Source: Mactra quadrangularis
Taxonomy: Eukaryota; Mollusca; Bivalvia; Venerida; Mactridae
Reading direction: 5' to 3'
DNA length: 64,000 nucleotides
NCBI GenBank assembly: GCA_025267735.1
Contig: CM046298.1
Coordinates: 35,959,264-36,023,263 of the forward strand
Notes under the pieces: generated by a model
The model's database searches: none
Told to the model about the DNA's origin: nothing
The model's input: only the letters and a program-made list of their open reading frames with translations
Position numbers and translations under genes: made by a program
Part shown: in pieces, positions 1 to 12,861 of the stretch
Numbering within the stretch: the stretch's first letter is position 1
Layout: every line of letters begins with the position of its first letter

Positions 1-833
1 CATTGAATTGGTGTATTAACAATTCAATAATAATAATGACATTAAAAATAAAAATGTTCCGTTGTGTATATCTCACAATAGTCCTTCAAATATCACGTTG
101 CAAAACTTTGGGTGGGTCCAGAGGAAACATTGGCCTTTGTTAACATAATAGTGAAAACTATATTCAAGGCTTTTTCTTGTCATTTTTTATATATTATCAC
201 TTATATAGCTTGCTATCAAAGGGCGCTATTACATTGTAGTTCTAAAGAAAACTCAAAGGAAATCGTCTTTTTGTGTAATAGACTATTTGTGACTGTTTGT
301 CCATATACCAGTTCAAGTCAAGTTTAAAATAATTAGCATACACACTGACCTTGTCTTTATTGCTTGAAATTCGAGAAACTTGTTGTTTTCGGATGAAGAT
401 GAGGGGGTAAAAGTTTTGGTGAGTCACAAGAACAAAAAAGATAGAATCTCTGCCTCATTTGACTCTGGCTGTTAACAGGGGACGTATAACATACAAAAAT
501 CTAGCTTAAACTCGATACTGTATCATCGTTCAAATATTAGAACCCCCAAATTTGAGGGTCTCAACAGGGAGCGGAATGGTCTACTATATATAAGTACCCT
601 TTTTCTTTTCAAATTAAGCATTTGGGACTTAAAGAATTAATAATCGTAAAAAATGCATGTTTGTTGCAGATATTATGGTGGTCTTTACATAAGAACGTTA
701 CTAATATTGAAAATAAAAGTAGTTTTAAATGATATAAAGATGTTATACAAAAGTTATGTCACAGTTTTTGCCCCCATTTGAAATAACCAACATGTTTACA
801 AATGATATTTACATTTTCCTTGTTTATTTTCAG
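1..833. other. P450 upstream intron, no feature seen
   Basis: This AT-rich stretch precedes the first visible P450 exon and ends in the acceptor TTTATTTTCAG at 823-833. Short open frames inside it lack splice sites or family motifs. I read it as intron of the P450 gene, whose earlier exons lie outside the window. Confidence 0.6.
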
Positions 834-3800
834 TTATTTTCCCTACTTTACATCGACTTTGGATTCTTGTTTATTACTGGATGGGTAAACTTAAATTTAA
901 CCCTGTCATCTGGTTAGAAAACAAGATACAAAATATTATAAAAAGCAGAAAATCTTCACGAGAAGTAAGTGTTTACATAATATACGTTTTATTACAACAC
1001 AATTATTTGTTTATTGTACAACTGTCCTGGACAATTTAAAAAATAATGAACTTGGTGTTGTTCCATTTACACAGTCACGGCTTCGGTGCATATATAAGGA
1101 AAACCCAATTAAAATGTAGTAAAACAAAAAATAAAACCTCATATTTTTGGACTTAAATTAACCCCACTGATTTAAATACTCACGTGAGCATTTCTATACT
1201 CACTATGGACAATCGAGTATTTAAATCAGCGGGGTTTATGAACGCGCCACTGACAGTTGAATATAATTGACGAGTATATGTATTTTAAAAGCGCACAAAA
1301 TCCTATTTGATGAATTTAGTTTATTTAAGACGATAAAACTTTTCAAAATCTCTCACAAACTTAAGCGAAAGTTATATTAATAGTCAAAGGATATAATTGG
1401 AATTATCTTCTACCTATAATAAGTATTCATTCATATATAATAGGCTTTTCAATTTCCAATGAAAGAAAAAAGAACTTGATCAATTCAATGATAAAAATCA
1501 AGTACAGCCGTACCTTACTCGACAATAAACATTAAGTACACCCCCTTGGAGTGGAAACAAAAGCTCTTAAAACTAAAACAAAATGGAGTACATATGCACC
1601 AGTTCTTTAACTCTATGCATTCATAGTTAGCATGAATTGATACTAAGTATACTATACAAAATATTTGCCACGAGTCTTGTTAATGGCCAAAAGGCATAAT
1701 GCCAATGCCGTTTATTTGCCAAATTAAGATGTTTATTGTTTATATAAAAATAATGTACATTTAAATTAAAGTAAAATAATGGAACTAAGTTGAATGATTT
1801 CGAGTGTTCATTTGTTTGATTTATTAATAATGAAACTTTAAATATAGAAAGAACAAGATATATGTTTCATCATTGAGGACTTATACCTATATATAATCCA
1901 TAAACAATTGTACATCATTTATAACTTAGCCAAATGATAAATGTTATTTTATACTAAAAATAATCATTATAACTTGTTATAGAAAGATTGCTTTTAATCA
2001 TTTAACTATATAGATGCACCTGAGTCCAATAACCAATGATAAATATGTAACATGCTGATATTTCATTATAAGATGTCATTTTTATCTGGGTATGTTCTGT
2101 TGACTAGACTTGTCATAGCTTGGTAGAAACAATCCCTGCTTGCAAGTCTTGCATTATTTTTAGACATGAGTGAAGGTATCAGCTTCTAACTATCACATAT
2201 TGCAGTAATAGAGCGTTCGAATAGCATTCAGTAAAACTAAACAGTGTTATTGGTAATTCGTTCTGTAAGCTTGTTTCTTAGAGAAATAGTTTTCATTTCT
2301 CTACTGGATGTAGATCTAGAGCTTGTTATATAGTTCTTGAAAACTTGAAACAATTATCGTCATAATCATTAAAGTTTATGAAAGAAAATTTACAATTACG
2401 ATGTACACAATTTCAAGAATATTTGACCAACTGTACAATTTCAAGAATATTTGGCCAACACATTGTTTATTATACATATATTAATTCATTTTCAGAAATA
2501 TACATTTGATTTATTGGAATTATTTCTTAATTCTGAGTATACTCCTGAAAAAGAAGATTTGGAAATTGCGGATTGCGAGAACAATGTGAAACTAAACACC
2601 AAACAAAGATATCTGTCATCGCAGGTATGTTATACAAATATATACATGTTTAATAACTAGGGACCTCACTGGAAATAAGGGCTTGCCCTTTTTGTGCCAT
2701 CCCTTGTGTTGGTGTGCTTGTCTTACAAATTATTATGTAATTACATGTATATACATAATTTGTGTAATACCTAGTGAACCCAGTGTAAATAAGGACATGC
2801 CCTTTTTGTGCCATCCCCTTTGTTGGTGTTTGTGTCATACAAATTATAATACAATTAGATTAACATTGTATACACATAATTTGTTTAATATCTAGGGACA
2901 ACAATGGAAATTAGGGGCTTGTCCCATTTTAGTGCTATCCTTTATATCGGTGTGCTTGTCGTAGCAAATTACAATACGCTGTGTTAAAATATGTTTATGA
3001 ATGTTGTAACTTTGCTATATATACACTTGTCCAAAACAAATTGGTCTATCTAACCGATTAATTTTTTTGAATATATTTGAGTCACAGTGCATCGTCTATG
3101 TACTAACAGTAAATACATTATGTTCACTATGATCAAAATTTGTAAAAGTTTCTTATTTAATCAGTCAGTTTGTATCCACGGATCATAAGGTATCGGAACA
3201 TTTCTTCTCAAATTAAACAGTTGGAACTTAAAGAAACGTCTAAACATTGTATGATTATTTGCAATAACTAAGGTAGTATTGATTACCTGCCCCTTACCAC
3301 TATCGTTATCGGGTCAGGCAAGCCGTGATCATGGCGGCATCCTCAGTTATTATTCAGGTTTTACGGTGTATTGCGTTTTCTTAATCTTGCATGATCATTT
3401 GGTGACGATAGTTAGACTTTAGTAGGAGTTCGGTTCTACATGTATATTTAGCAAAGTATTAATAAAATCATGTTTCAAGTAAACACAATTCGGACATGGA
3501 TTAGTCTCGTTAGAATTTCGGATACTTTATTCAGCATAAATGTAACCGAACAAATAAAAAAAAGTATCCACTGTAATTCTTGTACAATGATCCTTTGATT
3601 TAAGCCTGAGTAGTGAGAAATGATTATTCGAAAACATAATTATCCAATACCTAATTCATTACGTCGGGCGCGGCCATGATCAGGGTTTGCCTGACGTACT
3701 TTTACCTGTCAAAGTACGACTGGGAACCAGACAATAACCAAGGTAGTCTTTATAGCGGAGCTTCTTGCTACAAACAAACACACATAAGTCGACTTGTAAG

Positions 3801-6800
3801 TTGGTCGTTGAGCAATTTCCATTTTCCATGATTTACTTTTATATAAAAAATAAATTAACTTAACAGGATGTTTTGGTTGACAGCCCAATACTCACCACTG
3901 TATAGCGTAAACATATTTTCTAGAAATTTAGTTAAACAGAAACTGTCTTTGTTTTTTAGTAGACGTATTAGGATACCCAATTATAGATCAACAAGTAAAT
4001 AGTCCCCCTTTTTATCCCTTAATAATTAAAAATGCATGAGAAATATACACTTGAAAACGTATGTAACAAAACTGAAAAAGCTGACACATGCGTTAATCCA
4101 CTTGTAAAATCAACACTGAGAAAATGTATGTACTAAATGCGTGATATTCACATTGACTCATACTGCATTTGGACAAAATTATTTTCCCATGACTGAGTGA
4201 ATGGTATCCATTGATACTACAAGGTACTACATCTTTTAAGTGTTTTGCTTGCGTAAAATGACGTAATCAAATTTCTATTTAAGGACAAAATATTCATTAA
4301 TAAAAATGATAAAAATCTGTGCGTAGTTTGAGAAATTGTTATGACTTATTATTGCTAAATACAGTATCTCAATCATACATTTTATACCACTGTAAAGTGT
4401 TCGACCATGATTATTGGTATTTATAGCCTATGAAAATATTTTACATTCTGTATTATATGATTATAAAATATTTATGTAACAACGTTAAGAAAATTATTTC
4501 CTTTTTATAATTGACTATCTTTTTCCAACTCACCGAGTTTTGATTTATATTGAAATTACGTTAGACACGTGTCCATTATATCTAGGTTGTGAGCGCGTGC
4601 CATCTAAAAATATGTTTTGACGCAGCGTTAAACCCAGTAATAAATATGAAAAGTACAATTACTTGTTATTTATAATCTGATAAATCTTGAAGATGAATAT
4701 TCTAAACTTACTGCTTTCCGTGTTTGATTTTACAATCTAAGAATTCCAGAATGCTGCAAGTCTTGGATTGCTCAAACGTCACATGACGTGGTACATGATT
4801 GCACGCGCCACTGTACATTATTTCCCTACAGTGGGCAATGACACGCGTACATATAGAATTTATTTTGTCCTTACTTTATGAATTATCTAATACTTTTTAC
4901 TCGATGCCAAAATATATTGTGGTACAATCTTACCATAACCGTCCTTGAGCAAGACACTTTTTTCTACTAGATATAATATACAAAAGAAACATTATATCAA
5001 TTTATATGATATTTTTGGAGGGGGTCTCTTTGATGCTGACCGTCTGTGTGAACGAGCGTTGATTTTGCGTACACTTTTACATACACTTTTCCATATGCTG
5101 CTGAATGCATGCCTCGTGAAACTGTTCCAACCACAGCAGTTATAAAAATTAAATCTTTATTTCTTATATTTTCAGGAATTAGGTTCACAATGTTTATTAT
5201 TTCTGCTATCCGGATATGAAACAACTAGTACAACATTAGCTTATGTAATGTATGAAATGGCCATGAACCCGGAAGTACAAGCAACTTTACAGGAAGAGAT
5301 TGACAAATACTGTCCTGATAATGAAACTATAGTTGAATATGATAATGTAATGCATATGGAATATCTTGAAATGGTTTGGAATGAAACATTAAGAAAATAT
5401 CCACTAGCTAGCACGTGAGTACAAATTTAAATCTATCGGTAACTTATTTATCTTTTATTACTTCGCCAATGCATGGTTTTAGGTATGATCTCGGACTGTA
5501 CGTTGTCTTATGTTTTTAATATTTGAACCCAATTTTCTGTGTAATTAATATTTAGTGCACTTGAATTGCTGTTGCTATGGTATTCATAAAAATTGAACCA
5601 TTTAAATAATTTGTTGCCATTTATTTCATTGTTGTTGCCATTGGTTTTTTTTAAGAAAACAGTACCATTTTGATATTTTGGTTGCAGTTTTTTTCAATGT
5701 TGTTGAAATGGTAACTATAAAAAACAACCACACCATATTCATATCTTGTTGGTGTTTGTTTTTCAGTGTTGTTGCAAGACAATGTATGAGAAAATCTAAA
5801 GTTGGAAATATAACTATGGAACCAGGCATGGTGATACAAGCCAATGTATGGGATTTACATTACAATAAAACTTATTGGGGCAGTGATCCTAAAAAGTTTG
5901 ACCCAACTCGGTATGTATATTGTTATGATAATATTACTGTATTTACCTGTTCACATTGGGGTCGCACATAATGCATCCTTAAGGAGCGGACGGACCCACA
6001 TTAAATCCAAACAAAACCTGTTCATATTATGGGGAGAAGGATATGCAAACAGCCGGATATATCAGTCAGGAGAGCACTCGCCTTGTAAGCGAGGGATCTT
6101 GGGTTCTAGCTCCGGTCAGGCTGCCGTGACAATGATGTACGGGTATAGCTTTATGGACAGATCTGTGCCACGGTGCCTATAATAATAATCTGGAATGTCC
6201 GCTTCTTGTTATGAGTAGTAACCAATTTGTAGAGTTTATAGGAGGTCAGTAATTATTTAGTAAAGTAATACGGCAGGAATTGTTTTTTTTAAATCGCTGT
6301 TTTCAAACTACTGCACACGTTCTCCCATCAACATGGGGGAAAAGTAAGATGTTTTGGGAGAAAACCTACTTTAATGGTGTGTTACACATAAAATGATCCA
6401 CACTGATCTCAAAAATGTCACTTGGTATACATACCATGTGAATATAACCTAAAAAACTCCAGACTGAACTTAAATGTATTTTCATACATAGCTGTTTGTT
6501 TTGCATTCTGATTTTATTATGATACTTCCTTCTAAAGAATCTTTTTTGATACATATTTACATTAAATTGTATTTTCGAGCGTTGGTACGACTCATTATGT
6601 AAACAAATGTGGCCTGCGTTATTGCAATGTCATGAATCTAGAATTTCATATAAATGAATATACATGTATCACTTTGAGTATTCGATATTGAGGACCACAA
6701 GATAGAAGACTCAATAATAGCTGTCCATTATATTTTTTTCGTTTGAAATTAGCACAATCGACTATCATCCTATGCATTCTGTGTTCTTTGTTGCTTCGCG

Positions 6801-8286
6801 CCCTTTTGGCACTGAAAAACGCTGGCATTAAGTGTAGATAACCAAAAATTGACCTCGTTTTTGTTTCATCAAACAGTGTCTTTTCTATAGCTTTGTCATA
6901 TCAGACCCCCTTGTATGATTTTAAACTAACTCACCCTCAACTAAAAAAAGTTTTGATTTAATTTTAATAAGAATGAATTAAAAGATTTTTGCACATTTAT
7001 TATGTATAAGACTGTTTATTTTTTTAACAAATTGAAAGTTTGTTATCAAATACTTATTTGTTTTTCTTTCAACAATTTAGCATTAGTATGAAAAATGTAT
7101 CGATATTTAACTTATATAAAAGTTATCATAATGGCTTCTATTACCACTGAAATTCAAATATTTACTCAAAAATATTTAGACATATCTCTTAGGTATACAT
7201 CAACCAATACGCGAATACCCCCAAGCCAGATAAAATTTATATATTTATATCATTAATCGCTTTTATAATGTGCGTTGACCTTATTAAAATTTAAAATCTA
7301 ATTGATTGCATATTTCATTCCTCATGGGGGTCTGTCATTTATTCAAAGGATATTCTAATAGATGTAAGACATTTGAAAAGACGATTGTATATCAACTACT
7401 ATTTTTTTGTTCAGAACATTTGTAAAAATATATCACTTGCCACTATAAGAGATGAAAAGAGTATGTTTTTCCGGTGTGAATGTTTCGTGTAATATCTTTT
7501 GATTCCATATAATAGATTTCTTCTTTCTCACATCTACACGAACAAGTTCTATTTGAATAAATGGGTGTCTCCAAAAAAACCAGTCGAAAATTATTTGTGT
7601 AGTACAAAAATGATTAAAATAAATACGTATAATTTATTCGCACGCTATACTATGATTGTATCATTAAAAAACGAATTAAACAGTGAGACCTATATTTAAC
7701 ATGTTTCACCTACAAACCGATTTGTTTTCAAAATTGAGGTCAATTTTAAGGTCGTGACCTTAGTGTAGTATTGAATCTGTTACAAAACCAGAAAAATACA
7801 GGAAATGAACCTTAAATATTTTGCGCTGATGCTAATTTTCACAAGAATGCTTGTAGAATGACAAATTCTATCACTTGATACTTTGTATTTTATGACAATA
7901 AATAATAGTCGGTAATGGAGCGTCAAAAGCATAAATATCAACTTCTTTAGTGGAGTAATGCGTACACTTTAAATAACTGAGTGTAAATATCAAAATAAGA
8001 CATTCCAATAAATTTTGTTTACATTTCTCTTTTCAGATTCAGTGCTGAAAATAAAGCCACTCGTCATCCGTTGGCATGGATGCCATTTGGTCATGGCCCA
8101 AGAATGTGTGTTGGTTTACGTCTTGCACAACTAGAGGGTAAAATGACCATAGCGAGATTACTGAGAAAATATACGGTGCTTCCCGGAAATAGTATTGATA
8201 ATGAACTAAAAATTATAGAGGGAGCCACCATATTTCCGGAAAACGGTGTTCCAGTACGATTGCGATTGAGAACTCCGGATAATTGA
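834..8286 (+). CDS. cytochrome P450, clan-3-like, 3' five exons (partial)
   Basis: Heme-thiolate monooxygenase, in this family normally bound to the ER membrane and oxidising small lipophilic substrates with electrons from P450 reductase. Exons seen: 834-964, 2496-2624, 5176-5414, 5767-5910, 8037-8286. All have AG/GT borders and compatible phases, giving 296 residues against the usual ~500, so the N-terminal ~200 residues are upstream of the window. Exon 3 holds the I-helix LLSGYETTS (oxygen-binding motif, with Ser where Ala is usual) and the K-helix ETLR (ExxR). Exon 4 ends in FDPTR, which with the next exon gives PTRF in place of PERF. The last exon holds the heme loop FGHGPRMCVG, with the axial Cys, and stops at TGA 8284-8286. 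The first visible exon (FPTLHRLW...) fits the F-G region of CYP3-like proteins. Best match by eye is CYP3/CYP5-like; the substrate is unknown. A possible poly(A) signal ATTAAA is at 8622. Confidence 0.93.
1151..1268. mobile_element. foldback MITE, family M1, copy a (P450 intron)
   Basis: Two inverted arms: AACCCCACTGATTTAAATAC near 1160-1179 and its complement AGTATTTAAATCAGCGGGG at 1216-1234, followed by CGCCACTGACAGTTGA at 1245-1260. The left outer arm is degraded. The same arms recur at 10379, 18703, 39894 and 48349. Confidence 0.75.
2657..2985. repeat. three tandem copies of a ~115-bp unit in a P450 intron
   Basis: Each unit starts with a CTAG-containing segment, then a GGAAATAAGGGCTTGCCC-like segment, then TTTTTGTGCCATCCC and TGTTGGTGTGCTTGTC. 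Starts are near 2657, 2770 and 2892. The third copy is the most diverged. The first begins ~30 bp after the 2624 splice donor. Confidence 0.8.
3262..3747. mobile_element. inverted-repeat element bounded by 16-bp direct repeats
   Basis: CAATAACYAAGGTAGT occurs at 3262-3277 and 3732-3747 in the same direction (one mismatch). Inside, GTCAGGCAAGCCGTGATCAT at about 3314-3333 is inverted as ATGATCAGGGTTTGCCTGAC at about 3676-3695. The layout is that of a small inserted element with long flanking duplications. The superfamily is unknown, and no ORF is present. Confidence 0.55.
4555..4650 (+). mobile_element. 3' remnant of a SINE-B copy (P450 intron)
   Basis: TTTTGACGCAGCGTTAAACC at 4616-4635 followed by an A-rich tract matches the tail GTTGACACGGCGTTAAACCC of the SINE-B copy at 31474. 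Only the last few tens of bases are recognisable. Confidence 0.45.
5970..6180 (+). mobile_element. tRNA-like SINE remnant (P450 intron 4)
   Basis: 6052-6122 folds plausibly as a tRNA-like head: an anticodon arm CTCGCCTTGTAAGCGAG and a degenerate B box GGTTCTAGCTCC. It is preceded at about 5982-6020 by a segment (GGAGCGGACGGACCC) that recurs inverted at 16877-16910. It lies inside a P450 intron and is not a functional tRNA gene. Confidence 0.45.
6183..8036. other. rest of P450 intron 4, no feature seen
   Basis: AT-rich intron ending in TTTCTCTTTTCAG at 8024-8036. Short open frames at 6366-6828 and 7499-7699 have no family motif or splice context. No repeat structure was recognised. Confidence 0.5.
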
Positions 8287-10378
8287 CACGTCGTGAATAT
8301 TGGTCCTGGTTAAGAGATATCGTCCACGGAACATTTCGTACCTAAATATTTCGGAAGTGAAATTAAGTGGTGTGAATATTTACCCTGGTGTAACATACAT
8401 GTAAATTGTATATAAACTCAGTGAAAAGGTTCGCAATAATACGTGTGTATACATACATTTGCCTTTGTTTCTGGTTGTGATGCCTATTTTAGCCAAATTT
8501 TTTACATGAAATACGAATGAGTTAATGTCATAAAACATTCATGTATTCTTATTTTTGTATAAATCAAAGCTTGTCAAAATGTGTTATGTGTTGTTTTTAA
8601 ATTGTGCTGAATGCTCATATAATTAAAAAAAAGTATGTACTCAATGGGAATTTGTGCAATATTTGTAAATTCTTATATTTATTTTATTTATGAAATCCTT
8701 TATTTTTTTCTATTTTATCATTATTTATATTTTCAAAAACTGCTATCAGTTTAAAATAGATTGTATTTATTCGTTTTTATAAATTTGCATATCTTTTACA
8801 ACAAAGTTGGGGTAAACTTTATTGGATTATTTAAATTGTTCCATACAAAGAAGTTTGCTGATGGCTTTTGTATTATAGAATTGAGATTTTTGTTCAGTTT
8901 TGACTTCAAAATTTATAATTAACACCATCGAAGAAGGATGGTGACCAACTCGAAGCTTGGTTAATTATTTTTCTTACCTGGACCTGTCCCTCCCATAAGG
9001 TTTCCTTGAAAAATTGACTGCTTGAATTGGCAATGTGTTATTGCAATTGTGTGAAACTGTTGATTTAGTTCATCTCTCATAAAGCGATATTAGCAGAAAC
9101 CGCTGCTTTGTTCCCATGGATTTCACAAGCTACGTTAACTACATGTTGCTATTTAGCAACCAAATTCTATATAAATAACAATCGCACTAGTGGTCTCAGT
9201 CAATGGCTTTTCAATTTTTTTATTCCATAGTATATTTCATAAGTTCTGTTTGGCTTTAGGAATCTATAAAAATGATTATCTTACTGAGGACTGCATACAA
9301 AGTTTGCAGAACAGAACTAAACAAAATCACAGGTAACCTTTGTACATGATTACATCATGTGACTAATGGTTATTATTTTTATAAACTTTACAAGAATATT
9401 ATAGTTACAGGGAATTATAAGTTATATAATCAGAGTTAAAATGGTAGAGTCAATTCTTTTTCAAAATTCAATTAAGAATGAAATAATATGTAAACAAGGT
9501 AGCACATCTAATTGAATAGTTTAAAACTGTATGAAAATAACAGATATGTTATAAAAAACGCAAAAATTTTGTTAAGGTTTGCAACTCACTACAAATTCAC
9601 CATTGAATCCAGTCATGTCTTCCTTATGTAAAAACCATACCGCTTGCTATTGTCGTATTACTTAAATAAATATATACAATGTATATAATCTTTGAATACA
9701 ATGTCCATTATCTTTGTTAGAGCCACGTTATTTTCAATGTGTTGTACACCCGTCCTTTTCCTGATGGTTTCTATATTGTTTCAATCGTTATTTCATTCTT
9801 CGTGAATTTCACAAAAACGCTACTTTTTTCATTTTTTGAATTTTATTACATTTTTTTGGTAAATGCCCAGCTACTATATTTATCCAAATGGCATGTCCTT
9901 TTTTAAAATAATGTTAATAGATTTCGTATATTTTTTTCTTTAAATAATATGATAAAAATCATAATAACAGTATCTTTATATAAAGGTGAAAGCACGAGGC
10001 TTATTTACCAGGAGGTCATCTTACATAACAATTACAATTTTACATATAGATAATTAATATTAACAACAAATATCAGTGGATTAAAATAAAAACAACAATA
10101 GTAACAAGCAGCAATCTTATCAAAACAAATATATAATTAAATAATAGTAGTTACAATACTAGAATGGGGTAGGTTTGAACAAAATTTTGAATTTATTTTG
10201 AAAAAAACAACAAACCACCGTTTACCAAAGAGTGGAAGTTATAAAGAAACGATGCATTTTTATATTTAGTGGTAAAATATTCCAGACAGGTGCATATTTG
10301 TATTGGCTTGTTGTTTTACTACGATAAATACTTCTTAACAAAGCTTTTTTTTATTTGGCCAATTTCGAACTGTCAACT
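8287..10378. other. P450 3' UTR and AT-rich intergenic DNA
   Basis: The first few hundred bases are probably 3' UTR, with ATTAAA at 8622. After that I see only AT-rich sequence with homopolymer runs and no credible ORF, RNA gene or bounded element. Confidence 0.5.
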
Positions 10379-10512
10379 GTTAAAATTTATCCAACTGTCA
10401 GTGGCACATACATTAACCCCTGTGATTTGTATCGAGAACAAAAGTAATGTCATTAGTATTTAAATAGGCGGGGTAAATGTATACACCACTGACAGTTGAA
10501 TAAAATTGAAGA
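10379..10512. mobile_element. foldback MITE, family M1, copy b
   Basis: Left arm TTATCCAACTGTCAGTGGC (10387-10405) with ACATTAACCCC, right arm ATTTAAATAGGCGGGG and CCACTGACAGTTGAATAAAA. Arms of ~55 bp face each other across a short centre. Same family as copies at 1151, 18703, 39894 and 48349. Confidence 0.8.
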
Positions 10513-10809
10513 ATAATTTAAATTTATCTTAGCCTAGGTATGATCACTGATTTTTTCGGGTATAATTAATAAAATTTGTATATCTAGTACGATGTATATT
10601 TATTTGTTTTAGCAACCGTTTTTTATATTTATTTTACATGTCAATTGTTGTCATATATCTAATGTTTGTGTCATACAAAGTGTTCTGTGATAAAAGGATA
10701 GATATATTGCGTAAATAAACAGGCGTTAAGAAGCCAAACGTGTTTGTTTTCTTGTTTTTATTCAAATTAGTTTCATTGTTTTGTGCATGCATGAACTGTT
10801 AAAGACTGA

Positions 10810-11950
10810 GGGTTTTATCCACTACGGAGACAAACTTTATCCACTACGAAGGCATTTTGACTGTACATAGTTGCTGCAGTTAAATGTGAACAGCAAGTGA
10901 AATATTGAGTTTGATCCACTACGGAGACATTTTGGCTATAGTTGCAGTTACAGGGTGACAAGATATTTCACACAAGCAAATGAATGTTAAAGTTTAATAC
11001 AATACGCTGATATTTTGTCCATAGTTGCATTTAGAATGTGAATTCAAATTTCCCACTTCCAAATGAAAGAATAAGTTTTATCAATAACGCTGACATTTTG
11101 TCTAAAGTTGCAGTTAGAATGTGACTCAATATTGCCCACTACCAATGGAAAGTATGAGTTTTATAAATTATATAGACATCGTGACTCTAGTGGCAGTTAG
11201 AATGTGACTCAATATTGCCCACTACCAATGGAAAGTATGAGTTTTATAAATTATATATACATCATGGCTCTAGTGGCAGTTAGAATGTGACTCAATATTG
11301 CCCAATACCAATGGAAAGTAGGAGTTTTATAAATTATATAGACATCACGGCTATAGTGGCAGTTAGAATGTGACTCAATATTGCCCACTACCAATGGAAA
11401 GTATGAGTTTTATAAATTATATATACATCATGGCTCTAGTGGCAGTTAGAATGTGACTCAATATTGCCCACTACCAATGGAAAGTATGAGTTTTATAAAT
11501 TATATATACATCATGGCTCTAGTGGCAGTTAGAATGTGACTCAATATTGCCCAATACCAATGGAAAGTAGGAGTTTTATAAATTATATAGACATCATGGC
11601 TCTAGTGGCAGTTAGAATGTGACTCAATATTGCCCACTACCAATGGAAAGTATGAGTTTTATAAATTATATATACATCATGGCTCTAGTGGCAGTTAGAA
11701 TGTGACTCAATATTGCCCACTACCAATGGAAAGTATGAGTTTTATAAATTATATATACATCATGGCTCTAGTGGCAGTTAGAATGTGACTCAATATTGCC
11801 CACTACCAATGGAAAGTATGAGTTTTATAAATTATATATACATCATGGCTCTAGTGGCAGTTAAAATGTGACTCAATATTGCCCACTACCAATGGAAAGT
11901 ATGAGTCTTACCAATTACATATACATCATGGCTCCACATTTCTCACTAGC
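10810..11950. repeat. 83-bp tandem satellite, ~10 regular plus diverged copies
   Basis: GTGACTCAATATTGCCC recurs at 11121, 11204, 11287, 11370, 11453, 11536, 11619, 11702, 11785 and 11868, exactly 83 bp apart. Upstream (10810-11095) are 3-4 strongly diverged units sharing GACATTTTG and GTTGCAGTTA, so the array decays toward its left edge. A variant (CCCAATACC with GTAGGAG) appears in the copies at 11287 and 11536, three units apart, which hints at a 249-bp higher-order unit. Confidence 0.95.
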
Positions 11951-12282
11951 AGGCGTTTGAATGTTTTTATATGAAACCCAATCAATATGAAAAATGATCT
12001 ATATCGATGTTGCCCAACTAATTCTTATTCAATCATTGCGTTGGACAAAATTGCATGGTTCTTTAACCAGTTGCTAGGTAAACAAAAGCCACACCGACGA
12101 AATAGACTTTCAGTAAGCACATTTGATATACGTAAAGTAACACTGAATTTTTAACGACTGCATAGTATTCACTGTAAGTGTTTTGAAAATTCACTCTCCT
12201 TATCATTCCTGTACTTTTGGAAGTCCTCGGCTCCGTTCCTTAAACATATTAATTGCAGTTGGAACTGCAAAACGGTAGAAAC

Positions 12283-12705
12283 ACTGTCTTATTTGAATGT
12301 GGAATGTATCATATAACAAGGAATTCGCTATACTCACTGTACATTCATTTTGTTCAACAAAATAGACTATATGTAGCCCATTCGTATTGAAGTTATCAAA
12401 TTTTGTTCATGCCGCGCATGAACAAAACTTCTATTCTAGTTTATTATACTAGTTATTGGTCAATAGAGACTGTATATAGTGGATTAAGTCCATGCGGCGC
12501 ATGAACTAAATTTGGACTGGATTTCAGTGTTTAATCCTTAGTGAAGATGTCTTAACACAAGTGATAAGTTTAGTCTCAAATTTGTAAAGGGGCTACATGA
12601 AGTCTCATGTTTATAAGGGTTTAATGGGCTACATGAAGTCTCATATTTTTAAGGGTATAGTGAATTCCATGTTATATGATACATTCCACATTCAAATAAG
12701 ACAGT
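12283..12705. mobile_element. ~420-bp MITE with ~50-bp terminal inverted repeats
   Basis: ACTGTCTTATTTGAATGTGG at 12283 onward continues through GAATGTATCATATAACA. The complement GTTATATGATACATTCCACA... ends with AAATAAGACAGT at 12705. Inside are two tandem copies of GGGCTACATGAAGTCTCAT-like sequence (12590-12655) and two GCATGAAC hairpins at about 12401 and 12490. No coding capacity. Confidence 0.75.
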
Positions 12706-12861
12706 TAATGGAAATAAAACACTAGGTCTCGGACGAAGTACATACAGAGATCATGTTATTTACTATGAGAAGCAGTCTTTGTGTTCGAAAAACAATGACA
12801 ACAATAATGCATTAGCGTAATGAAAACAGTCAACCCAAGTATTGAGAAGACTAAAATTAAT

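Noticed and set aside
5678..6182. 97- and 112-residue ORFs around P450 exon 4
   Set aside because: The first is the exon read into both introns. The second is a different frame across the exon and intron.
11095..11945. Array of 83-bp units as CRISPR or tRNA cluster
   Set aside because: Head-to-tail satellite with no spacers, no tRNA fold and no coding content.
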